Assembly (NCBI RefSeq): GCF_029227915.1
Contig: NC_079883.1
Coordinates: 19,840,001 to 19,904,000, forward strand
Reading direction: 5' to 3'
Source of the DNA: Hydractinia symbiolongicarpus
Taxonomy: Eukaryota > Cnidaria > Hydrozoa > Anthoathecata > Hydractiniidae
Length of the DNA stretch: 64,000 nt
Shown: one piece after another, positions 23,487-35,947 of the stretch
Numbering within the stretch: position 1 is the stretch's first letter
How the letters are laid out: each line of letters begins with the position of its first letter
Notes under the pieces: model-generated
The model's database searches: none
What the model was told of the DNA's origin: nothing
The model's input: the letters and a program-made list of their open reading frames with translations, nothing else
Program-made: the position numbers and the translations under genes

Positions 23487-23931
23487 AGGGTGGCCACAAA
23501 AAAATATCTAAGAAAAAAGAGGATTTTAGAGGATTTTAAAGGATATTCTGCACTGAATTCAGAGAAGTTTTTTCGCAAAAATAAAAAATTTTGAAGAAAA
23601 ATAGAAGATTTTAGAGGATGAACTTTTTTTTATGTCTTAGGTCTATCAATTTCTGAACAAATACGTTTAGGAAAGTATTACTTTCAGGATAAAAGATTTA
23701 AAAACAATTGAAATAAAGCTTGTGATGAAAGACGTATTGCTAAAATGAAGGGTAGTTTATATCACTATAACAAATATAAAATAATAGTGGAACTATCAAA
23801 CTATTATCAGTGTACCTGAAAAAAAATAAAGGCGTTAAAGAGGAGATTTGGTCAATTTTCAATTTTTTAAAGGACAATAGAGGATTTCAGTTTTTAAAAA
23901 ATGAGGACTTAAGAGGAGGTGTGGCCACCCT
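23487..23931. mobile_element. hAT-like MITE, AGGGTGGCCAC termini
   Basis: AGGGTGGCCAC at 23487-23497 is matched by its inverse GTGGCCACCCT at 23921-23931. The interior is rich in GAGGATTTTAGAGGA and AAAGGA words, typical of old hAT-derived repeats. Flanks (GCGAAC and GTGAAC) are similar but not a clean 8-bp duplication. Confidence 0.5.
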
Positions 23932-24289
23932 GTGAACTCTCAATATGTACATTAACCTCTAGTTTTTACGAACTTTGCGTACATCCCTTCAGAGTTCCTT
24001 ATATCGATAGTTCACTAGATGTACAATATTTGTTAACTCGGTGTGAACTTGGAAGAACTTTTTGTTTCAAACATTTTTATTCTAGAAAAATGAAACAATT
24101 CCTATCTTGGCATCCAAACTCAGTGTGCAGAACCATAGTTGAAAATTTATTTAATATATAAGAATATTTGTGTATTGCACTAAGTTTTTTGGGATGTTTG
24201 TGAAGATAAGTTAAATAATTTTATGTACTGTATATGGAAACATTTTGAAACAACTTTTAAATGTAACTTAGTTTGTCTTTTGTTTTAAT
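23932..24289. other. Unassigned DNA
   Basis: A short plus-strand frame (23919-24161) has no motif. No repeat structure. Confidence 0.3.
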
Positions 24290-24725
24290 TATTAGCTCCT
24301 TAATACCATTATACAAGGTACGAAGTTTCCTCAAATAATTATTTTCACCGTTAGCTCGTTGATACCATTATATAAGTACGAAGTTTCCTCAAATAATTAT
24401 TTTTACTGTTAGCTCGTGGATACAATTATATAAGTACGAATTTTCCTCAAATAATTATTTTTACTGTTAGCTCGTTGATACCATTTTATAAGTACGAAGT
24501 TTCCTCAAATAATTATTTTTACTGTTAGCTCGTTGATACCATTATATAAGTACGAATTTTCCTCAAATAATTATTTTTACTGTTAGCTCGTTCATACCAT
24601 TATACAAGTACGATGTTTCCTCAAATAATTATTTTTACTGTTAGCTCGTGGATACAATTATAAAAGTACGAATTTTCCTAAAATAATTATTTTCACCAAT
24701 AGCTTGCCGATACCATTATGTGACA
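24290..24725. repeat. 58-bp satellite, seven copies
   Basis: The word GAAGTTTCCTCAAATAATT (or close variants) starts at 24322, 24380, 24438, 24496, 24554, 24612 and 24670, exactly 58 bases apart. Each unit also has TTAGCTCGTTGATACCATTA. The array continues in degenerate form after the element at 24731-26559. Confidence 0.9.
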
Positions 24726-24730
24726 TTTCC

Positions 24731-26559
24731 AGGGAATTTGATAACAAACTATTATTATTGATAACTATTTTGCAATAATTAGATGAAATAACTAAATTAT
24801 CGGTAAACAGAAATTGATATGGCTGTATAGCGATAAACAATGCTAAGCTAACTTGATTTGTTTTCTCTGTCGATATCGATAATAATGCGATATGGCTGAC
24901 GCATAAACTTTATAGCTAATTATGCTGAAAGCAAGTAAGACAACATTCTTTGTACGTTTTTCGATTAAGTAGCTTGCAAAACAACAACAACAGCTTGATG
25001 TTTCTTATAAAATGTGTTAATATTCTTTTTAGAATTATAAATATAATTTGTTTGATCGCCGTAAAAAATAAAACACTAATTTAGTTAGTCTCTTTTAACT
25101 TTTTTTGTTTCGCAAAATACGTCCAGATCCCTTTTATTTTAGATTTTTCTCTAGACAGGCTGCGCTGGGACAAAACCTTATGAAATTATTATATCACTAT
25201 TATAATTCCTATCTACGTTCGTTGATTTCATGTTTGAGAAAAATTATGCTGCTAAGCAACAGGCCTAAGCAACTAAAATTGACTGTAAATAAGGTTTTCA
25301 TGTATGTCTAAAAATTTTATTGTTTATGCTCATGTTTGATAATCGTGTGTGACCATTAAGATGTAAACTTATTTCACTGTACCAAATCCAGTGTTTATCA
25401 ATATTTTTGATGTGGTTTTCATTATTAGCATGTAGCAAAATTGAAATTTTAGATTTGTAGTTATTTACATAACCAGGTACTTTATGTGTTAATTTGTAAA
25501 AAAATTAAAACTTTGTTTGCTATAAAAATATGTCATGAGGAGATTATTTTATGGTTAATTCTTGCATTCGTAGTTAATGAGTTTTTCTTTCAGAAAAGTT
25601 TAGGCATTTTTATAACAGAAAATGACAGTTTCCTTCAGCCATACAGTGTGTATTTCTTTTCTTGTGGACAAAGCCTTTTGTCAGTTGTTTTCTTTTGCAA
25701 TTTTTTTTTACATAATATTAAATGAAAATGTTTACATAATATTAAATTAAAATGTTGATGTATTCATTTTAGTTTTTACCCTGTTCAATGTTATCAAATT
25801 TCTTTCCTTTGGTGGCTACCAAGGAGAAAATTTGCAAAATTCTCTACAGTTTATTTTTAGGTTTTCATATTCACAAGACAAACTGGAAAAAAATAGCAAA
25901 ATTAAAGAATAATTTTCTGAGAAAACAAAAAAAATAATGAATGCAGATACAAATTATAATATTTTATTCAAATCCTGAAGTTTAACCAAAAAGTTGCTGG
26001 GATAAAATCAGCTACTAAGAACTTCCTTTAAAATGCTTTTAATGTAAATGGATAAAAAATCAACTTGTATAATGCTCTCTTATTTCTAAAAACACAACAG
26101 AATCAATAAGTAATACAAAAAAGGAATTCTTTTAAAAGGATGTCTGCTTATGGCTGAACACCCTTCCTCTGTCTGCTTTTGTCTCTATTTTTGCTGATCC
26201 CCTTCTGCTCTAAGGTGCCCCTTCCCCTGGATTTGCTGTTGCAGAAAAGAAACACAATTTATTTCTTGGTAACAAGAACTACATAAAAACGAGCACACTG
26301 TTAAAAAAAAATGCCTAAACCATCTTCATGTTCAATGGGCATTGGACATGAATGTCCTCTTTTTTCATTCTCTAGATCTTGATCCTGTTAAAATTATAAA
26401 TAATGCTGACTAAAACTATAAATCTTGGAAACTAGCTAAAGTTTCTTGGTCATTTTGTTTGCTTCCTTTATCTAGAAAAATATAATTTTTTTTACTGTTA
26501 GCGATATAACACATTGATAAGTGAAAATTATCGCTATATAGTTTGTTATCAAATTTCCT
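24731..26559. mobile_element. 1.8-kb element with about 21-bp TIRs in the satellite
   Basis: AGGGAATTTGATAACAAACT at 24731 is matched by the inverse at the right end (…AGTTTGTTATCAAATTTCCT, ending 26559). It separates two blocks of the same 58-bp satellite. Internal frames (25105-25311, 25486-25725) carry no recognisable domain, so it is non-autonomous or decayed. No clear target duplication. Confidence 0.55.
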
Positions 26560-26574
26560 AAAATCGTCACAAAT

Positions 26575-26880
26575 AAGTACAAAGTGTTCTCAAATAATTA
26601 TTTACACCATTAGCTCATCAATACCATTATATAATTACTAATTTCCTGAAATAATTAATTATTTTCACTGTGAGCTGGTCGATAACGTTATATCAGCAGG
26701 AAGTTTCCTCAAATAATTATTTGAGGAAACTTCGTTATCTTGTTGATAACATTATATAAGCACAAAGTTTTCTTGAAAAATTATTTTCACGCTTAGGTTG
26801 CAGATACAGTTATTTCAGCATAAAGTTTCCTCAAATAATTAAATTATATAAGCAGAAGTTTCCTCAATAATTAGGTTTTG
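26575..26880. repeat. Degenerate 58-bp satellite with a 34-bp palindrome
   Basis: About four diverged units of the satellite at 24.3 kb. At 26700-26733 a unit is fused to its own inverse, giving a perfect 34-bp palindrome centred on AATT (arm GAAGTTTCCTCAAATAA). Confidence 0.8.
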
Positions 26881-26890
26881 AACTAAGAAA

Positions 26891-27947
26891 CAAGAAGCCC
26901 TGGGGGCTCTAAGAATTTCCGCGCGCTACCAAAATATTTGATGAAAACCTGCTAATTCGTTGTGTTATTGTGCCAAACATTCGAAGAGGTTTGGTGCATG
27001 AACCTCTGAAGATAAAGCACACCAGTGGCATTATATCTTACAACAAACGCAAACAAAACGAAACGTGTCATTAAACTCACATTTTGAAATTGCTAACAAA
27101 AAATACAGCCTATTATTCATGGTTGAAAGTCTTGCGATTGAAACGTTTATGGTCTTAAACGGCATTAGTTGACAAAAAATCAAAATTTTGATGTGACCAT
27201 CATTTTCAGCATACTTTTTTTATTAACTGTGTCGATTTTTGTCGAAAATAAAGCAGTTTTAATTTTTGGATATATTTTGGCCTGAAATGACATTTAGGTG
27301 ACAAAAAATCAAACTTTTGTATCATAATCATTTTCAGCATACTTTATTTGTTAACTGTGCCAGATTTAGCCGAAAATGAAATGGTTTTAATTTTTGGACC
27401 AATTTTGGCATAAAATGGCATTTAGGTGACAAAAATCAAAATTTTGATGTCACCATTATGTTCAGCATACTTTTTTTGTTAACTTTGCCAATTTTTGTTG
27501 AAAATGAAGTAGTTTTAATTTTTGGACCAATTTTGGCCTAAAATGACATTTAAAGTGGCAAAAAACCAAAATTTTGATGTCACCATCATGTTCAGCATAC
27601 TTTATTTGTTAACTGTGCCAAATTTTGTTGAAAATAAAATAGTTCTAATTTTTGGACCAATTTTGGCCTAAAATGACATTTAGGTGACAAAAATCAAAAT
27701 TATTATGTCACCATTATGTTCAGCATACTTTTTTTGTTAACTGTGTCAAATTTTGTCGAAAACAAATACCAATTTTAGCCTGAAACGTCAATACGAGACT
27801 TCCCAGTAGTTAAGGAGCTTAGGTACGAAGTTTACATCTGTGACGGAGCAACGTGAAATCCCAGGGTCGATTTTTTCTCAAAAAATGCTCCGAAAGAAAA
27901 AAACGACGGTTTTAAAGAATTTCCTATGCCTTCGGGCGCGGAAATTC
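26891..27947 (-). mobile_element. HINE-like element, family A, copy 3
   Basis: Nearly collinear with copy 2: 5' TGAATTTCCGCGCCCGAAGG at 27947, about five tandem 130-bp units, inverse GCGCGGAAATTC before the terminal stem-loop and GGCTTCTTG at 26891. Many positions are identical between copies 2 and 3, which suggests recent spread. Confidence 0.7.
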
Positions 27948-27976
27948 AAAAACTCTAAATTCTATGCAATATCATG

Positions 27977-29040
27977 AAGGTATAAAAGAACAGGAGATAG
28001 ATCTTCTTTAGAGCTATTAAAATCATGCGTGATGCAAAAACAGGTGCCACATTCCAAGAAAACGACTCCTCCTTAAATTTGCCCACAGGAAGTTAGTTAG
28101 ATTGTTTAAAAATGAATTGTGATTGGCCAATTTAGACCAACTGTCAATCAATTTAATTTATGCAAAAAGTTGCCAAGTGTTGTGTGCGGTAGCAGTAGCT
28201 AACAAAAACTACGATCACAGTCCTTATAAAAGAGTTAGCCTAATAAATAAATAAAAAAAGTTTATCTGTTGATATTTAGTCACACGGTCTTAGAATGTTA
28301 ACAAAATCTTCCTCAGGATCTTAAGTACATCATTCTATAAAAACGTTTCTCTCTTCACTCTATGTTCACAATAAACATTTCATATTTATTATCTTATTCT
28401 TCTAGGCTAAGAAAAAAAGCAAAAGAAAAAAAGCATGATTTTTTAGAAAGTATCTGAAATTAACGTGTATTAATTAGACATAGATGCTTTCTAAAAAGTG
28501 ATGCTTTTTTCTTTCGATAAGAGATCTTAAATAAACAAAACTTTAGCGTAGAAAAGAAACAAAAGGACCATTCAGAAAATCAAAACAATTATAGTGGCTC
28601 TTGCCCGCGTTTTTTACAGAAATTTTGCTTAAAAGTATGTCAGAAATAAAAGCCTGTAAACTGTGCAAACATCAATGGATCGACTTGAAATTTTCAGGGA
28701 CGTTTTCTTAAACATTAATTGTGCCATGTTTACAACGGCGCATGTATATCCTATGTTTTAAGCAAGTTTTTGCAACACATATTTTTAATGTTTTTCCACT
28801 TTCTCTCAAGAATACTGAAGTTTCCTCGTGCTTCTAATGTTTACATATTCTTTAAAGATGATTGGCTAATAAAGTTTAGAAGCCACTAAGACCTCAGCCT
28901 TCAGGGAATATGTATTTGAATAGCTTTTTAGCAAATCTGTGAATATCCAGTGAACTTCGCATCGCGCATAGTTTCAAAGAAATTTGAATAGAATTTAAAT
29001 GGTCGATTCATGAGTTGTATCTCCTGTTCTTTTATACCTC
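27977..29040. mobile_element. 1.06-kb TIR element with CATG duplication
   Basis: AGGTATAAAAGAACAGGAGA near the left end is matched exactly in inverse at the right end (TCTCCTGTTCTTTTATACCT). CATG stands on both sides (27973-27976 and 29041-29044), a plausible 4-bp target duplication. An imperfect 34-bp inverted repeat (arms near 28421-28455 and 28486-28519) sits in the interior. No coding frame, so it is non-autonomous. Confidence 0.65.
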
Positions 29041-29044
29041 CATG

Positions 29045-29964
29045 GTTATATCGAACATTTCTTATATTGAAATAAATTTTTACTTTCTTAAAATAATAAA
29101 AAGATTTACTTCTTAAAAAAATTAAGTTATCTTACACAAAACATCTCAAGTACAAGGAAAATTCTTTGTTCCGTTACATATTTTTGGCCACTGTAGATTC
29201 TATTTCACAGTATTGTGTGACATTTAGCATCAAATATGTTCCAATTTCTTCATGTTACGTATAAAACCACCCCAAAAGCATAACGTATTTAGCCATATAG
29301 ACACCTAAAATATAAAATGCACATAGGAAAAACAGCATACATACTTTTTTGTTATTGTTATTGAAAAATTTTAATTCTTGTTAAAATTTTTCCCTTTGAA
29401 TACTTGCAAATTCTAAGTAAAACAGTTACACCAGCCAGTAAGTTGCATTTACATGCATACATGCATGTTAACATAAACAAGAAGGAGAGGGTTGGTTAAA
29501 GGATAGAAATTGACTACCAAGAAAAAAACCCAAAGCAAAATAACACTTACAGTTATTCGTTCATATTGTGAATAAAAATGACTTGCATCAAAGTATTTTG
29601 GAGTAAAATACTTAAACTCAATATTCCAAATTGTTTCTTCATTACAACTATAAAAATATTAATAAACAAGTCTCAGCTGGTAAAGCAAATGCTCAAGAAA
29701 AAATTAAGTTTCAAGATATACGTAAAGATTTCGAGAACATACTTTAAAAGAAAAACGATGCAATATCCCAATTGACAGCAAGTATACGAGAAAGGAAAAG
29801 ATTGTAAAAAGTGAATAAAAGCTCTGCAGAATTAAAGATTTCGGGTTTCTTTCTAGTGTAAGAAAAAAATTATTTTAGTCATGACCCAATAAAATTTTGA
29901 TTATGCGTTTATATTGATGTTTATTGCATAGAACATTCCTTTTTTGATTCGATATCAGTGCATA
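29045..29964. other. No supported gene
   Basis: AT-rich; a 65-codon frame at 29578-29775 is basic but featureless. Confidence 0.35.
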
Positions 29965-30275
29965 CTTTTATATTATTATTGTTGAAATTATTTACCCAGG
30001 ATAACCTTTTCAGTTCCTATTGGTACTACTATCAATGAGGGTCCTGCGAAGGGGAGCGCATTTAAAGCTCCCATTTGAGCTACAAAAGTCATGCAAGCAC
30101 AACAATCGCTCAACTAGACAACCGCCTATGATATCAATCCTATTCTCATGCTGAGGGCTAAGCAGAAAGGATAGATTCACACTTTTATGGTCTCTGGCAT
30201 GACTCGGCTGGGGTTTGAACCCAAGATCTCCTGCACTGGAACCAAACGCTCTACCACTGGGCTACCAGTAAAAGG
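29965..30275 (-). mobile_element. tRNA-derived SINE
   Basis: The minus-strand head reads TGGTAGCCCAGTGGTAGAGC (A box) and GGTTCAAACCC (B box), about 30 bases apart, but the acceptor stem does not pair, so it is not a tRNA gene. The body contains GTAGCTCAAATGGGAGC, shared with the SINE at 54.3 kb, and it ends in an (AAT)-rich tail near 29970. Confidence 0.65.
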
Positions 30276-30724
30276 AAAAATATTTAAAAAAAAACAACCT
30301 ACACTGGTGCAGAATCCAATGAATTACAAACAGAATAAAATCCTGCGCTAAAAATGAATGCCATAAACAATGACAGCAGACAAGAACCAAACAAAAGTAT
30401 CCTCGACTGTTTATTATTAAACCTGAAAAAAAATGCAAGATGTAGACAATAAACCATAACACAAATAAAATCACAAAGCTTTTTTAAGAATGTCCTTTAA
30501 ATATTGTTTAGTTGAGAAATAGAAAAATTTGTTTGATAATTAAAAAGTTTCCTCAAAAAAATATTTTTTAAGAAGGTAACCTGTAACAAAAATTTTTTTG
30601 TCACTAAAAAACATTCATTGGGTTGAGGGTTGCAAATCCAGCAGCATTAAAAATCGAGAGCAAAAAACGAGAAAAAGACCTTGGGTCATCGAATTATAAC
30701 ACATATAAGGTTTTATTTATTCAA
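30276..30724. other. No supported gene
   Basis: Short hydrophobic frames in AT-rich sequence; no motif. Confidence 0.3.
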
Positions 30725-31157
30725 CACGTTGAGTCCCGATCACGTATATATACGTTTTATGATCTTTTACAATAGCTCAGTCACATTTATTTTTATTCAG
30801 GGAAAAAAGGGGATAATTAGTGTTTTTTTTCAATTTTTGATAGTTCTTCTTATTGATTATGGTTGTTCTAGTCCAAGGGTGATTAGTTTTCTATAAAATT
30901 ACCTCAAACGATATAAATAATAGTATTTTCTATACTGCCTCACAGTTAGTTTATTTTTACGGGAAATGTACAATATAATAAGTCAGGAGACCACTGCAGA
31001 ACACACAATCTCTTTCTTTACAGCCTGTGCAAATGTGAAGGGGATTTGAATTGAATAACCATGACATTACTTAAAAGTTAATTTAACACTTCTTCCAGTT
31101 TCAGAAAGCACAGTTAGCTAAAAATAAAATTGTAAAAGTTAGACAAAATCCAATAAT

Positions 31158-32639
31158 CTACTTTTCATAGTATGATAAGCATGAATCGTTTTGGTTTGGA
31201 GATGGAGTTAACTTGGAGTAATGGTAGAAAGCATTTGCCACCAAAATTTCTATGATATGCAGCCTAACTTTTTTGTACCATCTGATTGTTTTCCGCAAGC
31301 CAGAATGATACGAAAGCATCTGGTCGGATCTATCAACGCCAGAAATATCATGATTGTAAACATTGAAGATGTTTGGTTTGTTCTTTGATTTGCCACATCT
31401 GTTGACAGTTTTTACAATCTCGAGAAGGAAAGCATTTCTAATCATACGGACATCTCTCTTGTCCTTCTATTTGGTGATTATAATGTCGTCTGATGACTGA
31501 AAAATTATCTTCCTTTCTTCAATTTCTTCTTTTTTACCACATCAGGCTGATGTTTTCTGTCTGTCTGTAGAGTGCCAGTTATGTAGGTTTTCCTCTGTGA
31601 CATGTACTTAGTCAAAGTTACTGAATTATACCAATTGTCAGTGAAAACATGGTAACATTTATCCAAGTATGGATTAATGAGGTGAATGACAAGGGCTGTG
31701 GTTTGGCCCACGGATTGGGTGTCTGCAAATTTTGTGCCTGAATAAATTTCTGTTTTTAGGACAAATCGGTCATTGGTGCACAATTAAAAGAATTTTATAC
31801 CATATTTGTTGCTTTTGTTCTTAATATATTAGCGGAAAACTAATCTTCCCCGCCAAAGCATCATGGACTCATCCAAGATTTGCATGATTGATTGAAACCG
31901 ACTTCTGGAAATTACAGATTTGAACAGTTCATTTTTGTACAAACGATCTTTAGACCAGTAACTGCAATATGATGGCATAGAAACAAGACCTATGTGGAAA
32001 ACCAGACCAAAGAACTGTTTCATTTCTTCCAGTGTTACATCTTTCCATGTTTTCATCAAGCTAGACCTCAGTGGGTGAGAAGAATTTTATAACACATGCT
32101 GCATAAGCATTAGATCTTTCGACAATTTGTTGTAAAAACTCATCATGTACGAAAAGATTAAAAAAACAAAGGATTGTCATCATTAGGAGCTTATACATTT
32201 ATTCCTAGGTGAATTGTTTTATGGTGGGGTTTTCGTTTGACCATTCAAATTCATCTTCAGAGTCACCATCAAGAATTTCTTCTAAATCGACATCTTCTGC
32301 CCCACCACCTTCTTCATCAATATTTTCGCCGTCGTTTTCACTAGCTTAATTTGTTACCTCTTTACTTCTGTTTTCTTCATCTTCTCTTAAATGAGGTTCT
32401 GGGAAAGATCCTGATTCTTCAGTGCTTCTTTTCCTTTTCTCAGGCTGGCGCAACGTTCGCCCACCTTGTGTTTTTATACCTCAACCCATTCCTCTAAATC
32501 CTCTTCCACCTCTGACTCGAACTCTGCCTCTTACTCGTTGGTGTATTTGTCATTCTGTAATATTTTGCGACCATCAAAATCTGATTTGTCTGATTCTATT
32601 TCTGATTGTGAACTTGATTCAACATCAGAGCTCTCTTTA
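31158..32639 (-). pseudogene. piggyBac transposase, main part
   Basis: The minus strand shows the acidic N-terminal region (SSSQSEIESDKSDFDG and EEILDGDSEDEFEW), then ITLEEMKQFFGL-like VTLEEMKQFFGL, CTNDRFVLKTEIYSGTKF (first Asp region), HVFTDNWYNSVTLTKYM (second Asp) and NHDISGVDRSDQML (third Asp region), as in DDE_Tnp_1_7 (PGBD4-like) transposases. At least four in-frame stops and some frame changes are present; two TAA stops lie between 31783 and 31829 in one continuous frame. The enzyme would cut and paste at TTAA sites. The N-terminal 29 codons lie at 38665-38753, on the far side of an inserted LINE. Confidence 0.8.
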
Positions 32640-33496
32640 ACAACTCACAACATGGTTTTAGAGAAGGTCGTTCCTGTTTATCACAGCTACTGACCCATTA
32701 TGATACAATCCTATTCTTTCTTGAAAGCGGTTCAAATGTAGATACAGTTTACTTAGATTTTAGCAAGGCATTTGACAAAGTGGACCACTCCATCTTAGTT
32801 GCCAAACTGAAGCAACTTGGTATAAATGACAAACTGATAAAATGGATTAAATCATTCCTTAAAGACAGAATACAACATGTTTATGTCAATGGTGTAAAAT
32901 CTATACCCGCTAACGTTGGATCAGGGGTTCCACAGAGGTCTGTTCTTGGCCCACTGCTTTTTGTAATCATGGTTGGTGATATCAATCAGAACTTAAAATA
33001 TTCTTTAGCATCCAGCTTTGCAGATGACACACGAATTCTGAAAGAGATTAATGGCCTCATGGACACCTTTAAACTCCAAAGTGATCTAAATATAATTTAT
33101 AAGTGGACAACTGAAAATAATATGAAACTCAATAGGTGTAAGTTCGAGCACCTAAGTTATGGAAAGATTGAGTCTTTGAAACCACTCTCTGTATATCTAA
33201 GTAACACGTCAGAAAAGATTAACAAAAAAAATCACTGTGAAGGACTTAGGAGTTATAATGTTGAATGATTGCAAATTTAATAAGCATATCTCAAAACTTA
33301 TATCAAAGGCAAACAGGATAACTGGATGGATATTACGAACATTCGAGAGAAGAGAAAAAAACGTGATGCTGACTCTTTGGAAATCATTAGTTATTCCCCA
33401 CCTTGACTATTGTTCCCAGTTATGGTCTCCACTAATGAAAGGACAAATACAAGACATAGAAATGGTGCAAAGAACCTTTACTAGAAAAATCCTTGG
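32640..33496 (+). pseudogene. LINE reverse transcriptase, CR1/Jockey-like
   Basis: From HGFREGRSCLSQLLTHYD the frame covers RT domains 2-7: DFSKAFDKVDH, GVPQRSVLGPLLFVIMVGDI, the catalytic SSFADDTRI, then a one-base frameshift near 33235 in an A7 run. The second frame gives LGVIMLNDCKFNKHI and IPHLDYCSQLW. The endonuclease and the RT N-terminus are missing (5' truncation, typical of LINE insertion). The enzyme copies its RNA at nicked target DNA; this copy cannot. It stops at the Copia LTR and resumes at 38161. Confidence 0.85.
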
Positions 33497-33610
33497 TGTT
33501 GATATTGCGATTTGTGTTAATTCTGTTGTTATCTTTCAGTAACCAATACAATAGTATTAGAGACTGGTGAAGCCTTCAAGTTACCTCATCAAGGTAAGAA
33601 TCATTTAACA
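33497..33610 (+). repeat. Left LTR (114 bp)
   Basis: TG...CA ends; matches 38042-38155 at every position I compared. It must hold promoter and start site, but no TATA was assigned. Confidence 0.9.
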
Positions 33611-33611
33611 A

Positions 33612-33622
33612 TGGTAGCAGAG
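33612..33622 (+). promoter_or_regulatory. Primer-binding site, initiator Met tRNA type
   Basis: TGGTAGCAGAG starts two bases after the left LTR. Copia elements typically prime with an internal fragment of initiator tRNA-Met whose complement has this form. Confidence 0.7.
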
Positions 33623-33749
33623 TTAAAAGGTACAGATCAACTGGCCTGGTATTTATGATCATTGTGCGAGTGACATTTGAGTTGATAGTTTGTTGGCTAT
33701 TTGTTGACACGTGTGTGTGCAAACCAATTGGTGAAGTGGTTTGTGAACA

Positions 33750-34576
33750 ATGGCAACAACAACATTGAAGGCTCCACCAGCGTTTAAAGAGGATGATGAC
33801 TATAGCAGTTGGAAGAACGATTTGGAGATCTGGCAGATGTTTACAGAACTACCAAAGAAAAAGCAAGGTCCAGCTGTATACCTGTCACTGACTGGTCGGG
33901 CACGGGAGGCAGTACGCGACCTGACACCTGCAGAAGTGGGATCAGATGATGGTTTGGACAAGATTATATCTAAGCTAGATTCAATATATTTGAAAGATGA
34001 AAGCACAAGAGCATTTATTGCTTTTAAAGAGTTTTATGACTATAAGAGGAATAGTGGAGACAAATTTCCTGATTTTATTGTGCAGTTTGAGAAGCTTTAC
34101 AATAAGATATCCAAATATGATATGGCATTGCCTGAAGCTGTCAGGGCATATTTTCTTCTCACAGCTGCGAATATGTCTGAAGAAAATGAAAAACTGGCTC
34201 GTATAAGAATATGAAGGACACAATCATGAAGATATTTGGAGAACTGAACACAGCAGAAGACGCTGCACATTTGGGAGCTCTTCCTGTGAAACAAGAATGC
34301 TTATATGGAAATCTTCATGCTGATACCAAGGACAGCTTGTCAAGGAATACACGTTCAAGAATGAATCCTGTTGATAAGGATGGGAAACTCATGAGGTGCC
34401 ATGAATGTGATTCAACAAGACATTTTGCTAATAAATGTCCTCATAGAAATCAAGAGCAAAGAGGTTTCAGATCACGGAACAATAGACCTACAAAAAATTC
34501 TGCAATTCTCTCTCCTTCATTTGAAAGCTACAAGAAATCTAATAATACCAGTTATTCTAGGTGGCAACAAGTATAA
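33750..34576 (+). pseudogene. Copia Gag with zinc knuckle, frameshifted
   Basis: An ATG at 33750 opens a frame with the Copia Gag start (FKEDDDYSSWKNDLEIW, then TELPKKKQGPAVYLSL). It ends early at 34214; the next frame (from 34211) continues with the hinge and a CCHC knuckle CHECDSTRHFANKC (C-x2-C-x4-H-x4-C). The shift near 34200 therefore splits Gag in two. Gag packages the RNA and forms the particle. The frame then runs into the region where the protease should be. Confidence 0.8.
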
Positions 34577-35914
34577 ATTGTCTGTTGACATAGTAGAGAT
34601 TGAAATACCACTACTGATTAGTCGTAGTACCATGAAGTCTCTCAGTATGAAGTTAGATTTTACCAGTGACTTGGCCCTTATTGGGAAGGAAAGAATTAAC
34701 TTAATATGTACCACAACAGGACACTATTGTCTTCCACTAACACATTGTGATCTTGATGCTCAAAAAGGAACAAAAATCATTCTACATGGAGAAAATTTGA
34801 AAAATATTAGTAAGACAGAGAAAATGAAGAAAGCTATGAAACTGCACCGCCAATTCGCTCATGCTGGCAAAGATAAGCTACTCAAACTTGTAAAGGATAG
34901 TAATTTGTATGACAAGGAATTTTTGTCATGCATCGAAGAATGTTGCAATGATTGTGAAATATGTCACAGATATAAAAGGCCATACAGTAGACCAGTTGTG
35001 GGTATACCTCTGGCAAACACTTTTAATCAAGTAATATGTATGGATTTAAAGGTTTATGAACATAATAAACAACACATCTTACATATCATTGATGCTGCAA
35101 CTCGTTACTCTGCTGGATGTCTTATCAAATCGAAACATAAAGATGTCATTGTCAGTAGAGTGTTTAGATTTTGGATTGCATACTTCGGATCACCAAGTAC
35201 AATCTTGACTGACAATGGTGGTGAATTCTCGAATGAGGTTTTACAAGAAATGAATGAAAAGCTCAATATTGAGACAAAAACAACAGCAGGCGAATCTCCT
35301 TTCAGCAATGGTATTGTGGAAAGACATAATAAAATTCTGGCAGAGACCATGTTCAAGACAATTGAAGATACGAAGTGTGAACCAGACGTAGCACTAGCAT
35401 GGGCCCTCAGCGCAAAGAATTCTTTACAGAATCATGGTGGCTACAGCCCAAACCAATTGGTATTTGGCCATAATGTGAACACACCCACTATTCTGACAGA
35501 TCATTTACCAGCATTGGAGCCAACTACGTCAAGTGAAATAGTGAGAAAAAAATCTATCTGCTCTGCATAAGGCAAGGGAGAATTTCATTAAAGCAGAATC
35601 CAGTGAGAGAATTAAAAGAGCGCTGAGACATAATGTTAGAACATATTCTGATGAGACGTATTTGAATGGAGAAAAAGTCTTCTACAAGCGCAAAAACACC
35701 AAGGGTTGGAAAGGTCCAGGTGTGGTTTTGGGACAAGATGGTCAAATGGTGCTTGTCAGACATGGTGGTAACTTTTACCGAGTGCATCCCTGTCAGTTGA
35801 TGAAACATAGCCAAAATTGTAAAGTTAGTGAATTCAAGTCAGATCATGTCAAGAGGAAGGAAAGCCATTTGAATAAGTTGTGTGATATGAACGATAGCGT
35901 CAATGATTGTGATA

Positions 35915-35947
<33 letters not shown>

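Noticed and set aside
24290-24725. CRISPR-like array with regular spacing
   Set aside because: There are no distinct spacers; the whole 58-bp unit repeats, and the DNA is eukaryotic.
30195-30270. tRNA gene on the minus strand
   Set aside because: The acceptor stem does not pair and the sequence runs on as a SINE.
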